Part shown: positions 1 to 11,566 of the stretch, piece by piece
How positions within the stretch are numbered: the first letter of the stretch is position 1
Layout of the letters: each line of letters opens with the position of its first letter
Assembly (NCBI RefSeq): GCF_000741525.1
Contig: NZ_JGYP01000002.1
Coordinates: 558,001 to 622,000, forward strand
Source: Bifidobacterium bohemicum DSM 22767
Lineage (GTDB): Bacteria; Actinomycetota; Actinomycetes; Actinomycetales; Bifidobacteriaceae
Direction of reading: 5' to 3'
DNA length: 64,000 bases
The notes under the pieces: generated by a model
What the model saw: the letters and a program-made list of their open reading frames with translations, nothing else
What the model was told of the DNA's origin: nothing
Databases searched by the model: none
Program-made: the position numbers and the translations under genes

Positions 1-2353
<2,353 letters not shown>

Positions 2354-2356
2354 GGG

Positions 2357-3985
2357 TCACTTGCCTTTCGCGACGATCTGCTCCTGATCAATCTTCGTCA
2401 GCGGTTTCACCTCTGGCTTGGTGACGATCAGGGGTTTGCCGGCGCCGGTCACAAAGTTGCTGCGATATTCGTCAACGGCCTTGTCAAGAGCCTGTTCGGT
2501 TTCTTTGGTGAAATCACCGGTTTCGCGGATGGTCTTGAGGATATCGGTGCTGTGGGCGAGGTAGTCGAGCAGCCCCTTTTCAAACGGCAGGACATCGCTA
2601 AGGTCGAGATCATCAAGCTTCCCGTGTGTACCGGTCCAGACGGAAACGACTTCCTGTTCCATCGAGTAGGGCGAGAACTGCGGTTGCTTGAGCAACTCGG
2701 TCAAATGAGCGCCGCGTGTAAGCTGAGCCTTTGAAGCCGCGTCCAAATCGGAGGCGAACATCGCGAAGGACTGCAACGAACGGTACTGTGCCAGTGAGAT
2801 CTTCAGGGTGCCGGAAACCTTCTTCAACGCCTTGGTCTGTGCCGCGCCACCAACTCGTGACACGGAGATGCCGACATCCACGGCAGGACGCTGGTTGGCG
2901 TTGAACAAATCGGACTGCAGGAAGATCTGACCGTCGGTGATCGAAATGACATTCGTGGGAATGTAAGCAGAAACATCATTCGCCTTCGTCTCCACAATCG
3001 GCAGACCGGTCATCGAGCCGCCACCAAGGTCATCTGAAAGCTTGGCGCAGCGTTCGAGCAAACGGGAGTGCAGATAGAACACGTCCCCGGGGTACGCTTC
3101 ACGCCCCGGCGGGCGACGAAGCAGCAAGGAAATCGAACGATACGCTTCGGCCTGTTTGCTCAGGTCATCGAAAACGATCAGAACGTGTTTCCCGTTGTAC
3201 ATCCAGTGCTGGCCGATGGCCGAACCCGTGTAGGGAGCGATGTACTTGAAACCTGCGGAGTCTGATGCGGGGGAAGCCACGATGGTGGTGTATTCCATGG
3301 CGCCGGCTGATTCAAGGCTCTCACGCACGGATGCGATGGTCGAACCCTTCTGACCGATGGCCACGTAAATGCAGCGCACCTGCTTGTTGGGGTCACCGCT
3401 TTCCCAGTTGCTCTTCTGGTTGATGATGGTGTCGATGGCGATGGCCGTCTTGCCTGTCTGACGATCACCGATAATCAACTGGCGCTGGCCGCGACCAATA
3501 GGCGTCATCGCATCGATCGCCTTGAGACCGGTGGACATAGGCTCGTTGACCGGATGACGGTGCATCACGTCAGGGGCCTGTGCCTCCAGGATTCTGCGTC
3601 CTTCGCTCTGGATTTCACCCAGACCGTCGATGGGATGACCCAAGGGATCGACCGTACGGCCGAGGAATCCATCGCCAACCGGCACTGAAAGCACCTCACC
3701 GGTACGCCGAACCTCTTGGCCTTCCTCGATGCCCCCGAAGTCGCCGAGAATCACGACGCCGATCTCACGGGGATCAAGGTTGAAAGCCAGACCGAGCGTA
3801 CCGTCTTCAAACGTCAGCAACTCGTTGGCCATGCAACCAGGCAGTCCTGTCACATGCGCGATGCCATCTCCCGCCGTCTCGACATACCCGACCTCCTGGG
3901 TGGGCGTGTCGCTGGGCTTATAGGACTCGACGAAATGGTCGAGAGCCTCGCGCACATCAGCAGGATCAATGGTAAGTTCTGCCAT
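2357..3985 (-). CDS. atpA: F1Fo ATP synthase alpha subunit
   Basis: Non-catalytic nucleotide-binding subunit of F1. The Walker A motif [11 protein letters not shown] and the family signature around [14 protein letters not shown] are both present. A GTG two codons upstream is in frame, but the ATG at 3985 sits five bases after a clean AAGGAG site, so it is taken as the start, giving 542 residues. It lies between atpH and atpG in the usual operon order. Confidence 0.97.
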   Translation of the reverse strand: MAELTIDPADVREALDHFVESYKPSDTPTQEVGYVETAGDGIAHVTGLPGCMANELLTFEDGTLGLAFNLDPREIGVVILGDFGGIEEGQEVRRTGEVLSVPVGDGFLGRTVDPLGHPIDGLGEIQSEGRRILEAQAPDVMHRHPVNEPMSTGLKAIDAMTPIGRGQRQLIIGDRQTGKTAIAIDTIINQKSNWESGDPNKQVRCIYVAIGQKGSTIASVRESLESAGAMEYTTIVASPASDSAGFKYIAPYTGSAIGQHWMYNGKHVLIVFDDLSKQAEAYRSISLLLRRPPGREAYPGDVFYLHSRLLERCAKLSDDLGGGSMTGLPIVETKANDVSAYIPTNVISITDGQIFLQSDLFNANQRPAVDVGISVSRVGGAAQTKALKKVSGTLKISLAQYRSLQSFAMFASDLDAASKAQLTRGAHLTELLKQPQFSPYSMEQEVVSVWTGTHGKLDDLDLSDVLPFEKGLLDYLAHSTDILKTIRETGDFTKETEQALDKAVDEYRSNFVTGAGKPLIVTKPEVKPLTKIDQEQIVAKGK

Positions 3986-4065
3986 GATCACTCCTTATAC
4001 TTCTTGTTTGTTACTGGTAAGTCCTTCAACGCAGATTCGCAAGGAAACTGCGATCATACCTTGTG

Positions 4066-4893
4066 CTACATGGCGGACTCCAGCCGTCGATTAAGTTCAG
4101 AAAGCTGTGCGACCACGGTGTTGTCGGTCACCTCGTCCCCAACCTGAACACGCATGCCACCTATCACTTCGGGATCGACCAAAGAATTGATGTAGGCAGG
4201 ACGTCCCAGTTTGGCGCTGTAGAACTTGGTCAAACGGTCAATTTGATTGCTTCCCAAAGCAACCGCGGTAATGACGGTCACCATAGACTGACCCATATGG
4301 TGAGAGAATTTCGCAATCAGCCACTGCAACGCCGACAAATACCTACGATGACGCGGGTTCCACGTCAGATGTTCGGCCAGCCTCATAGTCACCGGATTGA
4401 GCCTCGAATTATGCAAAACCTCGTGCAACAAGTCGATGCGGGCCTGTGAGGATGCCGTCTCATCAGTAAGCTTCGAACGAAGCACCGGCAACATCACTAA
4501 CGCAGAATGTAATTGTGCAAGCTCCGTCGACACTTCATAAGTGTCACCGGCCATATCTGCGTAGTACATCATTGCGTCGACGCCGAAGTCCTCAACCGCG
4601 TTCGCGATATCGCACACATGACTCCACTTGCGACCCACCAAATCCGAAAGAATCTCAATGGTAAAAGGATGTGCGCTAGAGCCCAGCATCTCCTTCACCA
4701 ACGTAATCTTGTCGGATGTCGGACGAGATAAATCGGTAAGTGCACTCTCTACAGCCCGGTTATGGTCAAGCAAATCGGTGATGATGAACAAATCCTCACC
4801 GATGCGCCATGTATCCTTCCCCTGTGCCTTAAGTCTGGGGGCAAGCGCATCACGCGATGTGTGATCCGCACTCAAGGATGCCTCTCCTCGCAT
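4066..4893 (-). CDS. atpH: F1Fo ATP synthase delta subunit
   Basis: Stator subunit that joins the b-subunit stalk to the top of F1. It is identified by position between atpF and atpA and by the C-terminal family motif around PEVIGGMRVQVGDEVTDNTV. At 275 residues it matches the long form found in actinobacteria rather than the 180-residue proteobacterial form. The start at 4893 follows a GAGGTGAGCG ribosome site. Confidence 0.93.
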   Translation of the reverse strand: MRGEASLSADHTSRDALAPRLKAQGKDTWRIGEDLFIITDLLDHNRAVESALTDLSRPTSDKITLVKEMLGSSAHPFTIEILSDLVGRKWSHVCDIANAVEDFGVDAMMYYADMAGDTYEVSTELAQLHSALVMLPVLRSKLTDETASSQARIDLLHEVLHNSRLNPVTMRLAEHLTWNPRHRRYLSALQWLIAKFSHHMGQSMVTVITAVALGSNQIDRLTKFYSAKLGRPAYINSLVDPEVIGGMRVQVGDEVTDNTVVAQLSELNRRLESAM

Positions 4894-4946
4894 CGCTCAC
4901 CTCACTTCCTTCACGAAATTCATGGGACCCAACTGCAAAGTCATAC

Positions 4947-5465
4947 CTATTTGCTCTGCTCCAATTCGTCGATCACGCTGTCAATCATTGTCGACTGCAC
5001 GTCGCCGTCTTCGAGTTTCGCACCTAGAATCTTGCCGGCCAAAGCCGTAGCCAATGTACCAACCTGACCCTTGAGGCTGACAAGCGCCTGTTGCTGCTGC
5101 GAAGCGATGGAACGCCGAGCATTCGTGGTAATCTGGGTCGCTTCGGCATCAGCACGCTTGTGGGCGTCAGCAATAATACTGCCTGCCTCATCGCGCGCAT
5201 CGTCCCGGATCTTCGCAGCGTCCACGCGGGCGTTGTTGAGCTGATCCTCGTACTTCCGCTTAGCGGCGTCAGCATCTTCTTGGGCTTTCTGAGCCTTCGC
5301 CATGCCGCCTTCAATTTTCTCGGCCCGCTCGTCAAAAACGGACTGGAACTTAGGGAGGATGAACTTGTAGAAGGCTACCGCAATCACTACGAGAATGACC
5401 AATGACCACACAATGTCATATGTCTCTGGCAGAAACAGCCTTACCCCATCTGTTGCCTGTGGCAT
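4947..5465 (-). CDS. atpF: F1Fo ATP synthase b subunit
   Basis: Peripheral stalk of the Fo sector. One N-terminal membrane helix (about residues 18-36, IVWSLVILVVIAVAFYKFIL) is followed by a long charged Ala/Glu/Lys helix that forms the dimeric stalk. The start has an AAAGGAG site seven bases upstream. The length of 172 is normal for the family. It is co-transcribed with atpE upstream and atpH downstream. Confidence 0.96.
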   Translation of the reverse strand: MPQATDGVRLFLPETYDIVWSLVILVVIAVAFYKFILPKFQSVFDERAEKIEGGMAKAQKAQEDADAAKRKYEDQLNNARVDAAKIRDDARDEAGSIIADAHKRADAEATQITTNARRSIASQQQQALVSLKGQVGTLATALAGKILGAKLEDGDVQSTMIDSVIDELEQSK

Positions 5466-5527
5466 GGACTTCTCCTTTCTTGGCTGCCTGTTCGGTTACT
5501 CGTTCCGATATTCGGGTCCAACGCCTA

Positions 5528-5839
<312 letters not shown>

Positions 5840-5884
5840 TCAATTATACGTTTTGATCTCACGCAATGTGAAATCTTTTTTCCA

Positions 5885-6697
5885 CTATTCAGCCTGCGGA
5901 TAGCTCTGGCTGATATAGACCGTGGATAACGTCGCAAAGACATATGCCTGCAACGCCGCCACGAAAATCTCGAAGCAGACGAACACCAGCCCGGCGATCA
6001 ACCACACGCCGCCCACCAATGTCATCAATTTGTTGGACATCTCAATGATGTAGAACTGCCCCATAGCCAAACACGTGCCAACCAACATATGGCCAGCGAG
6101 CATGTTGGCGAACAGTCGCAAAGTCAGCGAAAAAGGACGCACAATGGCAATCTCGAAAAGCTGAATCGGAGCGACGATGACGTACATCGGCCACGGAACG
6201 CCCTTGGGGAACATCTCTTCCTTCAGATAATGTCCAAGCCCCTGTTCACGAGCTGCGGCGATCCAATATTGGCACCACGTCCACAAAGCGAAGACCAACG
6301 GAGTCGCGATAGTAGCCGTCGCGGCCATATTAGCCCCTGGAATCACGCCACACAGATTGAAAACGAACACCGTCATGAAAATGGTGGTGATCATGGGCAC
6401 ATAACGCTTGCCCCGCTCCGAACCCAACACCGAATACACAATGCCGTTGCGGACGAAATCAAGCACCCATTCCACGGCGCTTTGCCAACGCCCCGGGATG
6501 AGCTTGACTCGCGAAGCAGTGACACACATCACCGTAAGCAACACAATCGTTGCCACGATACGTATGAAGATGATGCGGTTGATGGCGAACGGCGTGCCTT
6601 GGAACAGAATTTCCGGAGGCAGAAAGTCCTTAATCGTCGGCAGACTCGGCCCAGACGCTTCGGACAACAGCATAGTCATACTCCCCACTTGACTCAT
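5885..6697 (-). CDS. atpB: F1Fo ATP synthase a subunit
   Basis: Membrane subunit that forms the two proton half-channels against the c-ring. It has about six hydrophobic segments and the essential Arg in the helix IVRPFSLTLRLFANMLAGH. The start has a strong AGGAGGTG ribosome site. It is the first gene of the visible operon. The 270-residue length is typical. Confidence 0.97.
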   Translation of the reverse strand: MSQVGSMTMLLSEASGPSLPTIKDFLPPEILFQGTPFAINRIIFIRIVATIVLLTVMCVTASRVKLIPGRWQSAVEWVLDFVRNGIVYSVLGSERGKRYVPMITTIFMTVFVFNLCGVIPGANMAATATIATPLVFALWTWCQYWIAAAREQGLGHYLKEEMFPKGVPWPMYVIVAPIQLFEIAIVRPFSLTLRLFANMLAGHMLVGTCLAMGQFYIIEMSNKLMTLVGGVWLIAGLVFVCFEIFVAALQAYVFATLSTVYISQSYPQAE

Positions 6698-6765
6698 CTC
6701 ACCTCCTCAAATCGCTCTACCACCTTACCAGTTTATGCCCAGGAAAGGAAATGGAGCAACACGTT

Positions 6766-6774
6766 ATCATAACA
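6766..6774 (-). promoter_or_regulatory. Candidate promoter of the atp operon (extended -10)
   Basis: Read on the minus strand this is TGTTATGAT, an extended -10 element about 70 bases before the atpB start. No convincing -35 hexamer is seen, which fits an extended -10 promoter. It is a prediction from sequence only. Confidence 0.4.
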
Positions 6775-7053
6775 CGGAAAACCGTTGAATTATCTGTCCC
6801 TGACATCGCCGGCTGCCCAAACCCCCAGCATGACAAGGCTCAGGGCCAAGCTAATCTTCAAATGACCAAAGACCAGATGTCATTGTACTTCTTTTTCTTT
6901 CGAAAGGTTCGTCTCCGCCGTTTTTTCCGGCTTCTAGAGCCCCCAATTACCCACCGTTTGAGGGCGTTTCCCACAAATAAGGAAAATCACACTCATGGCG
7001 TGTCGGAATCATCGACCAACATGAGCACACGAACAATTTCCATATACAGATAA
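6775..7053. other. Intergenic region between metA and atpB
   Basis: About 280 bases between the metA stop and the putative atp promoter; both genes are on the minus strand. It contains T/C-rich stretches but no clear hairpin terminator and no credible gene. A plus-strand open frame here has no ribosome site and no recognisable product. Confidence 0.5.
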
Positions 7054-8097
7054 TCAACTCAGGCCAGAGGGAATCAACCCGTAACCATCCCCCATGATCG
7101 GCGCAAACCCATCGCCACGAGGACCGCCTGGAGTGTGGCGAATCGTCCGATCGGTGCCAAGTCTGCCCTCGGCTTTAAGCTGTGGCACCTCATGAAGATC
7201 GTAAGGCGTCGTCTGGTACACCCAGTTGGTCCAATTGCGCCACAGAAGATTCGCGTGCGCACGCCAAGAGAAAACCGGCTCAATCGTGGGGTCATCATGC
7301 GGGAAATAGTTTTGCGGCAACGGAACGTTCGTCATTCCCCTGGCCCTGTCCCTCTCATATTCGTCACGTAGAGTGTATTTGCCATATTCCCAATGGCCGA
7401 TAGCAAAAACCTCTGAAAAATCGCGGGATGCAATAAGACCCGGACCCGACTCCGGACCCCAAGTAAGCACCTGAAGCGTTGAATTCGCAGCGATATCGTC
7501 CTCGTTCAGCGCGGCATGTCGAGAGTGGGGTTGTAAGGCCACCTCATCGAAACCGTTGGTCAGAAAACAGTACTCGTCTTGAAGATACTGTGGAAAAACA
7601 CCGAATTTCTTGGAATTCAGGTTAATCTTACGCACCCCATAACGATAGTTGAGCGCTGCCATCGCACCCCAACACAGATACATGGTCGAAAACACGTGCG
7701 ACCGTGACCAGTCGAAAATCTCGGTGAGCTCATGCCAGTAATCCACCTGTTCGAAGTCCAGATGCTCGACAGGCGCGCCCGTAACGATGAAACCGTCGTA
7801 GTAGTTGTCGGCGAAAGCTTCGAAATTCTCATAGAACTTGACCAAATGATCGGCGGAAACATGGGTCGATTCATGCGTCGAAACCTTCATGAAGTCCACC
7901 TCAACCTGCAAAGGGGTCTTGGAGATCAGGCGCAACAGCTGGGTCTCGGTCTCGATTTTCTTGGGCATCAAATTCAGCATAGCGAATTTCAGTGGCCGGA
8001 TGTGCTGGTCTTCAGCGTCGGGCTTCTCGATGGCGAATATCCGCTCGGAATCGAGGATGGCTCGGGCAGGCAGTCCACTGGGGATCTTGATAGGCAT
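7054..8097 (-). CDS. metA: Homoserine O-acyltransferase, MetA family (probably acetyl-CoA specific)
   Basis: First committed step of methionine synthesis: it acylates homoserine. Starting at MPIKIPSG (GGAG site just upstream) gives 347 residues, and the key residues then fall at canonical positions: Cys142 in LCWGA, and His235 and Glu237 in GHWEYG. Residue 111 is Glu (GAPVE), where the E. coli enzyme has Gly. From published work on this family, Glu111 goes with acetyl-CoA use and Gly111 with succinyl-CoA, so this enzyme is inferred to be an acetyltransferase despite the usual MetA name. In-frame starts exist up to 8214, but they add a tail the family lacks. It is divergent from the tRNA-fMet gene. 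Confidence 0.95.
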   Translation of the reverse strand: MPIKIPSGLPARAILDSERIFAIEKPDAEDQHIRPLKFAMLNLMPKKIETETQLLRLISKTPLQVEVDFMKVSTHESTHVSADHLVKFYENFEAFADNYYDGFIVTGAPVEHLDFEQVDYWHELTEIFDWSRSHVFSTMYLCWGAMAALNYRYGVRKINLNSKKFGVFPQYLQDEYCFLTNGFDEVALQPHSRHAALNEDDIAANSTLQVLTWGPESGPGLIASRDFSEVFAIGHWEYGKYTLRDEYERDRARGMTNVPLPQNYFPHDDPTIEPVFSWRAHANLLWRNWTNWVYQTTPYDLHEVPQLKAEGRLGTDRTIRHTPGGPRGDGFAPIMGDGYGLIPSGLS

Positions 8098-8221
8098 GAC
8101 TCCATTATCCCCGAGACGCCGTATATTCACTTCAGGACTCATGCCCGTGAATCGATGAAGGCGCGCGGGGAGATTCATGCGACCCACGCCTCTCACCTTT
8201 GAGCGAAAACACACCGCCGAT

Positions 8222-8249
8222 TTGACTTTCGTTTAATTATACGTATAGT
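8222..8249 (+). promoter_or_regulatory. Promoter of tRNA-fMet
   Basis: TTGACT and TATAGT are separated by 16 bases, ending 27 bases before the tRNA 5' end. This is close to the housekeeping sigma consensus, and no other gene on this strand could use it. Confidence 0.65.
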
Positions 8250-8275
8250 AATAGCTTGCTGTTAGAAACAGCCGA

Positions 8276-8352
8276 CGCGGGGTGGAGCAGCTCGGTAGCT
8301 CGCTGGGCTCATAACCCAGAGGTCACAGGTTCAAATCCTGCCCCCGCTACCG
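8276..8352 (+). tRNA. Initiator tRNA-Met (CAT)
   Basis: The cloverleaf folds with anticodon CAT in the loop CTCATAA and the three G-C pairs at the base of the anticodon stem that mark initiator tRNA. The first base pair of the acceptor is mismatched (C1 against T72), another initiator hallmark. The 3' end reads TACCG, so the last A of CCA is not encoded. The 3' half of the gene is the attachment core of the integrated element. Confidence 0.95.
8304..8351 (+). repeat. attL: tRNA-fMet 3' half as integration core
   Basis: These 48 bases recur at 16919-16966 with one difference (the base at 8329). They cover the anticodon arm to the 3' end of the tRNA, the usual target of tyrosine integrases. 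A more diverged copy lies at 11558-11607. Confidence 0.85.
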
Positions 8353-8357
8353 ATAGG

Positions 8358-8390
8358 AAGCCAAGAATCACAATGGTTCTTGGCTTTTGC
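8358..8390 (+). terminator. Hairpin terminator after tRNA-fMet
   Basis: AAGCCAAGAA pairs with TTCTTGGCTT across an eight-base loop and is followed by T-rich sequence. Similar hairpins follow all three att-like copies, so each copy seems to have carried its own terminator. Confidence 0.7.
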
Positions 8391-8423
8391 TGTTCTTGCC
8401 GCAAAACTATGTTGATAACGAAT

Positions 8424-8442
8424 CTGGACAAAATCTGGACAC
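8424..8442. promoter_or_regulatory. TGGACA repeats near attL, possible integrase arm sites
   Basis: Two adjacent CTGGACA units (8424 and 8435), the first extending to TGGACAAA. Four copies of TGGACAAA lie beside the integrase gene near attR. Short direct repeats near both ends of an element are typical arm-type integrase binding sites; the role here is inferred. Confidence 0.4.
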
Positions 8443-8607
8443 GCGGCAGAATGAGGAACATACCGACGCCGATTATTCACTCTGCTATTCGTTTCCTTTT
8501 GTAGCGACGTGACGCTCCCCGAGGTGGGCGTGGGAACCGTGATTTCGTATGCCGCTGATATAGTTTCGTATATCGTTTGCTGAATCCTCGTGTTGGAGGT
8601 AATTCGT

Positions 8608-8877
8608 ATGGCGATAAAGTCGAGTGGCGTTGAGGCCCAAGGGGCGATTGCCGAGTTGACGGGCCTTGATGCGTCAGAGTACGCGAACCAGTCAGTTGAT
8701 TTCTCGTCGAGTACGGTGCCGAGCATGCTTGCCGGCCAGTTGATATGCAACGCGTTGATGGGTGACACCTCAAATGTGGTCTCGTGCGTGCTGACTCAGG
8801 CCAACAAGTTCCCGCAGCTCGCACACGTCTTCGAGGAGCGCGACCAAGAGGCCGCACGGGATTGGAAGGGACAGTGA
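8608..8877 (+). CDS. Small LXG-partner protein (DUF3130/TIGR04197-like)
   Basis: 89-residue protein starting MAIKSSGVEAQG, with a strong GGAGGT site. The pattern of a Ser-rich central part (VDFSSSTVPS) and a C-terminal segment resembling 'kFP-la-fE-rD--A' recalls the small helical partners found upstream of LXG toxins in type VII secretion loci. Such partners are thought to bind the LXG N-terminal helices and help export. It is the first gene of a tight five-gene run, and its stop overlaps the next start (TGATG). The family match is by eye and not certain. Confidence 0.55.
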   Translation: MAIKSSGVEAQGAIAELTGLDASEYANQSVDFSSSTVPSMLAGQLICNALMGDTSNVVSCVLTQANKFPQLAHVFEERDQEAARDWKGQ

Positions 8878-9251
8878 TGGGATACTATTCGGGCCCTTCA
8901 ACGTCGTGGGACGATGATGATTTGGAGCGTGCCGAACGTCTTCAGCGGCTTGCCCGCCAGCAGGAGGACATGGAGGAGCTGCGTCACAGGTCGGCTTCTG
9001 AGGACGAGCGGTTCACGGAGGAGTTCTCGTCGTATGCGCGTCAGGCGCGCCAGTTGTGCGAGAGCGGCCCGGGAACCCCGTCCAAGCGCATGCGGGAGCA
9101 GTTGGAAATCATCGAGGACGTGGAGCGGAACGTGCGGGCCTCGGTAGACTCCCACCGCGACGGGCTGAACAGATATTGCACGGAGGCATCGATGCGGATG
9201 CAGGACGAAGCCGACGCTTTGCGCCGGGGACGGGAGAACCAGCCATGGTAG
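8877..9251 (+). CDS. Coiled-coil LXG-partner protein (DUF5082-like)
   Basis: 124 residues, almost entirely charged helix (long runs of Glu, Arg and Gln, as in LERAERLQRLARQQEDMEEL). The start ATG overlaps the previous stop, and its own stop overlaps the next gene. In Firmicutes LXG operons the second small gene often encodes a helical hairpin protein of this size (DUF5082/YwqH type). No enzymatic motif is seen. Its place directly before an LXG protein is the main support for the role. Confidence 0.5.
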   Translation: MGYYSGPSTSWDDDDLERAERLQRLARQQEDMEELRHRSASEDERFTEEFSSYARQARQLCESGPGTPSKRMREQLEIIEDVERNVRASVDSHRDGLNRYCTEASMRMQDEADALRRGRENQPW

Positions 9252-9661
9252 TGTACAACGCCGACGATTCCGACAACCTGATGGAAGCTCTGAAAGCCAA
9301 TCTAGCGGGCGCGAAGGAGATCTTCCAACGGGCCTCGCGGGGCAGCAAACATCTCGTGCAGACCATTGACTCCGGCACGCTTTCAGGCGCGGCCTACAAG
9401 GCGGGCAAGCAGATATTCGTCTCCTACGTCGACCCGCTGGTGCAGAAGCTGAGTCTGGCCGTCGAGGACATTGAGAACGACCTTGGCGCATACCGCAGCG
9501 CCGACGCGGAGATACGGCAGGTGGACACCCATATCGACGGGGAGCGCGTCCGCCAACAGCGTGACGCCACGAACCGCTTGATCGATTCCCTGCAAGGTAG
9601 GATAAGCACCGAACGACAGACACTGCGGTCGCTCATTGAATCCCCCCTATGGTATGGGTAG
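9245..9661 (+). CDS. LXG-domain toxin, N-terminal part (frameshifted)
   Basis: 138 residues starting MVVYNADDSDNLMEAL. The segment TLSGAAYKAGKQIF is the L-x-G region that names the family, followed by long amphipathic helices. LXG domains guide polymorphic toxins to type VII secretion. The frame ends soon after a run of six C (9642-9647) with LIESPLWYG-stop. The helical domain plainly continues in the next ORF in another frame; removing one C would join them into a protein of about 475 residues. No known type VII ATPase gene is in the window, so the exporter must be elsewhere if the system works. Confidence 0.75.
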   Translation: MVVYNADDSDNLMEALKANLAGAKEIFQRASRGSKHLVQTIDSGTLSGAAYKAGKQIFVSYVDPLVQKLSLAVEDIENDLGAYRSADAEIRQVDTHIDGERVRQQRDATNRLIDSLQGRISTERQTLRSLIESPLWYG

Positions 9662-10673
9662 CGCGCCGAACACGGGGAACCTGGCCGATTCGCTAAACAA
9701 CCTGAACCGGCAGCTCGACAAGCTACAAAAGCTCAAGGCGGACTATGATCAGGAACTCGCCGCGCTCCAGGCCTTCGTGGACGACACCGCACCGCTGTTC
9801 AAGGACAGCTCACAGACGTTCAAGGACGCGATGCGCGGCGTGGCCGCCATCAACAGCTCACGCGCCAGCATCGACGGGTCAATCGCCTTCCCCAAGGGCA
9901 CGGACATGAAATGGGCGAAATCCCTGAAAAACGACAAGCTGGACTCGGGGCTGGACCCGAACACCCTGCCGGTCTCCTACCGGGTCAAGGTGACCCAAAT
10001 CCAGAACGACACCACCCTCTCAGCCCAGCAGAAGGCCGACAAAATCGAGAAGGTCTACGAGGACTGGCTCTACTCCCTAGACCCCAAGGGGTTCACGGAA
10101 TACGCCGCCGCCAGGAAAAAATACAACAAGGCGAAAGAAAAATACGAAAAGGATAATCCGGGCAAAAAATACCACTTCGTAAGCGAGGACCCGGATATGA
10201 TCGCCGCGGACAAGAAGCTGTCCAAGAGCCTGCACAACACCCATGTCAACATCCGGACGGTCTCGCAAAGCCTCGGGGACGACGTCGCGAAAATCTCCGA
10301 TACGAAGAGCTACACCCAGTTCTACGGGATGGTGCAAACCGACCACCCACTCGACCTGAAGAACAGGACGCACGGAGATGACACCTATTCCATATGGTCA
10401 CGCGGTTGGGACGGTAACCCCAAGGAGAAAAACGGCTATCCCTCCTCGGATTTTCTGGGAAACTACCTCTACGGCTATTACGGCAGAAGCGTCGGATTCG
10501 ACGCCGACACCCTGCACAGCGGCGCAAGCCTCGCCCAAATCGGCTCCGACCTAGGGAAGTGGAAACTGAACCTCCACGGCGACAACGCCGGAGACGCGGC
10601 CGACATTGACAAAGGGATAAAAGATCATGACGACAAAGACAAGAAAAAAGCAAAGAATAAGAAACACGATTAA
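9636..10673 (+). CDS. LXG toxin, C-terminal part with toxin-44-like domain
   Basis: Continues the LXG helical region (NLADSLNNLNRQLDKLQKL) in the shifted frame and ends in a toxin-like domain. Only a TTG within the C6 tract area, or an ATG at 9654 without a ribosome site, could start it alone, so it is read as the second half of the upstream gene. The last 110 residues show the spaced pattern P-DLK, then D-GN-YGYYG, then GFD-L-GASLAQ, which resembles the polymorphic toxin type 44 family, predicted nucleases. The tail is very Lys/Asp rich. The domain assignment rests on remembered motif spacing, not a search. Confidence 0.65.
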   Translation: MNPPYGMGSAPNTGNLADSLNNLNRQLDKLQKLKADYDQELAALQAFVDDTAPLFKDSSQTFKDAMRGVAAINSSRASIDGSIAFPKGTDMKWAKSLKNDKLDSGLDPNTLPVSYRVKVTQIQNDTTLSAQQKADKIEKVYEDWLYSLDPKGFTEYAAARKKYNKAKEKYEKDNPGKKYHFVSEDPDMIAADKKLSKSLHNTHVNIRTVSQSLGDDVAKISDTKSYTQFYGMVQTDHPLDLKNRTHGDDTYSIWSRGWDGNPKEKNGYPSSDFLGNYLYGYYGRSVGFDADTLHSGASLAQIGSDLGKWKLNLHGDNAGDAADIDKGIKDHDDKDKKKAKNKKHD

Positions 10674-11052
10674 ACGACACAAGGTCGCGACCACAATCAT
10701 CGCCGTCATTCTAGTGCCCATCCTGCTTATCGTGTTCTGGTTCGCGTTCCTAGGTATCAAATACTATACGTTCGATGCCATATACTCCCCGCACCAGGAG
10801 AAGCAGTTCAGCGTGACGAACAGCACCAAGCTCATCGAGGGTGTATCCCTCTACGTCAGCAGCGACAGCCCAGACGTGACCATCACGATTCGCAGTGACG
10901 ACGGCTTGAGTTACGGTTCCTTCCGCGGCGTCAAAAAGAACTGGCGGACGGTTGTGGGCGAACACTATATCGTTGCGGTCAAGAACGATACCGACCGTTG
11001 GATAACCGCGCACATCGACTACTCGGACGATGTCTGCTCCCCGATATGCTAG
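10627..11052 (+). CDS. Membrane-anchored protein, candidate toxin immunity (copy 1)
   Basis: 141 residues: a basic N-terminus (TTKTRKKQRIRNTIKRHK), one membrane helix at about 20-43, then a small extracellular domain containing SSDSPDVTITI and VAVKNDTDRW. It overlaps the end of the toxin gene by 47 bases in another frame, the position expected for an immunity gene. Single-pass proteins with an outer domain suit protection against a toxin arriving from outside. No family is recognised. A paralog follows directly. Confidence 0.55.
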   Translation: MTTKTRKKQRIRNTIKRHKVATTIIAVILVPILLIVFWFAFLGIKYYTFDAIYSPHQEKQFSVTNSTKLIEGVSLYVSSDSPDVTITIRSDDGLSYGSFRGVKKNWRTVVGEHYIVAVKNDTDRWITAHIDYSDDVCSPIC

Positions 11053-11131
11053 CGACTGAAACCAGTCAGCAACAATCACTCGATTAGTGCATATCTCCAA
11101 CAAGCACATAGCCCCGTGAAGAGGAGGAGCT

Positions 11132-11566
11132 TTGACTATTCCGCATACGCCAGGACACCAGGAAAATTGCAATCAGAAACATGAGCACAAACATGCAACT
11201 ACCATGCGCAAAGTGGCGATCCTAGTCATCGCCGTCATCTCGGTACCCGTCCTTTTGGCTGTGTCGGTGGCGGTCAAACAACCGATGTTCGACCCGATAT
11301 ACTACCCGCATCAGGAGAAACGGTTCAGCAGGACGGTCGAGCTCAGGGGAAAGGAAGCGATTGTTAACATTGACGTGAGCAACGACAGCCCGGACGTAAC
11401 CGTCACCGTCATAAGCGGCAACGGCTCCGACCAAGACTCGTTCCACGGGGTCAACAAGGACTTCAAAGCGACCTCAAACGGCCAGTACACAATCGTAGTC
11501 AAGAACGACACCGACCACTGGGTCCGAGCCAACGTCGGCGACTGGGCCGCCGCCAGCGTGGGTTAA
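11132..11566 (+). CDS. Membrane-anchored protein, candidate immunity (copy 2)
   Basis: Paralog of the previous gene: SNDSPDVTVTV and IVVKNDTDHW align with it, as does the membrane helix. A TTG at 11132 has a perfectly placed AGGAGG site and restores an N-terminus like that of the paralog; an ATG at 11204 is the fallback. The C-terminus (GDWAAASVG) differs from copy 1 and runs into the tRNA-like repeat at 11558, so integration at that point may have replaced the original end. Confidence 0.55.
   Translation: MTIPHTPGHQENCNQKHEHKHATTMRKVAILVIAVISVPVLLAVSVAVKQPMFDPIYYPHQEKRFSRTVELRGKEAIVNIDVSNDSPDVTVTVISGNGSDQDSFHGVNKDFKATSNGQYTIVVKNDTDHWVRANVGDWAAASVG

Noticed and set aside
6751..7053. Plus-strand 100-codon frame between atpB and metA
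   Set aside because: No ribosome site, unusual Phe run, no family; runs across the presumed atp promoter.
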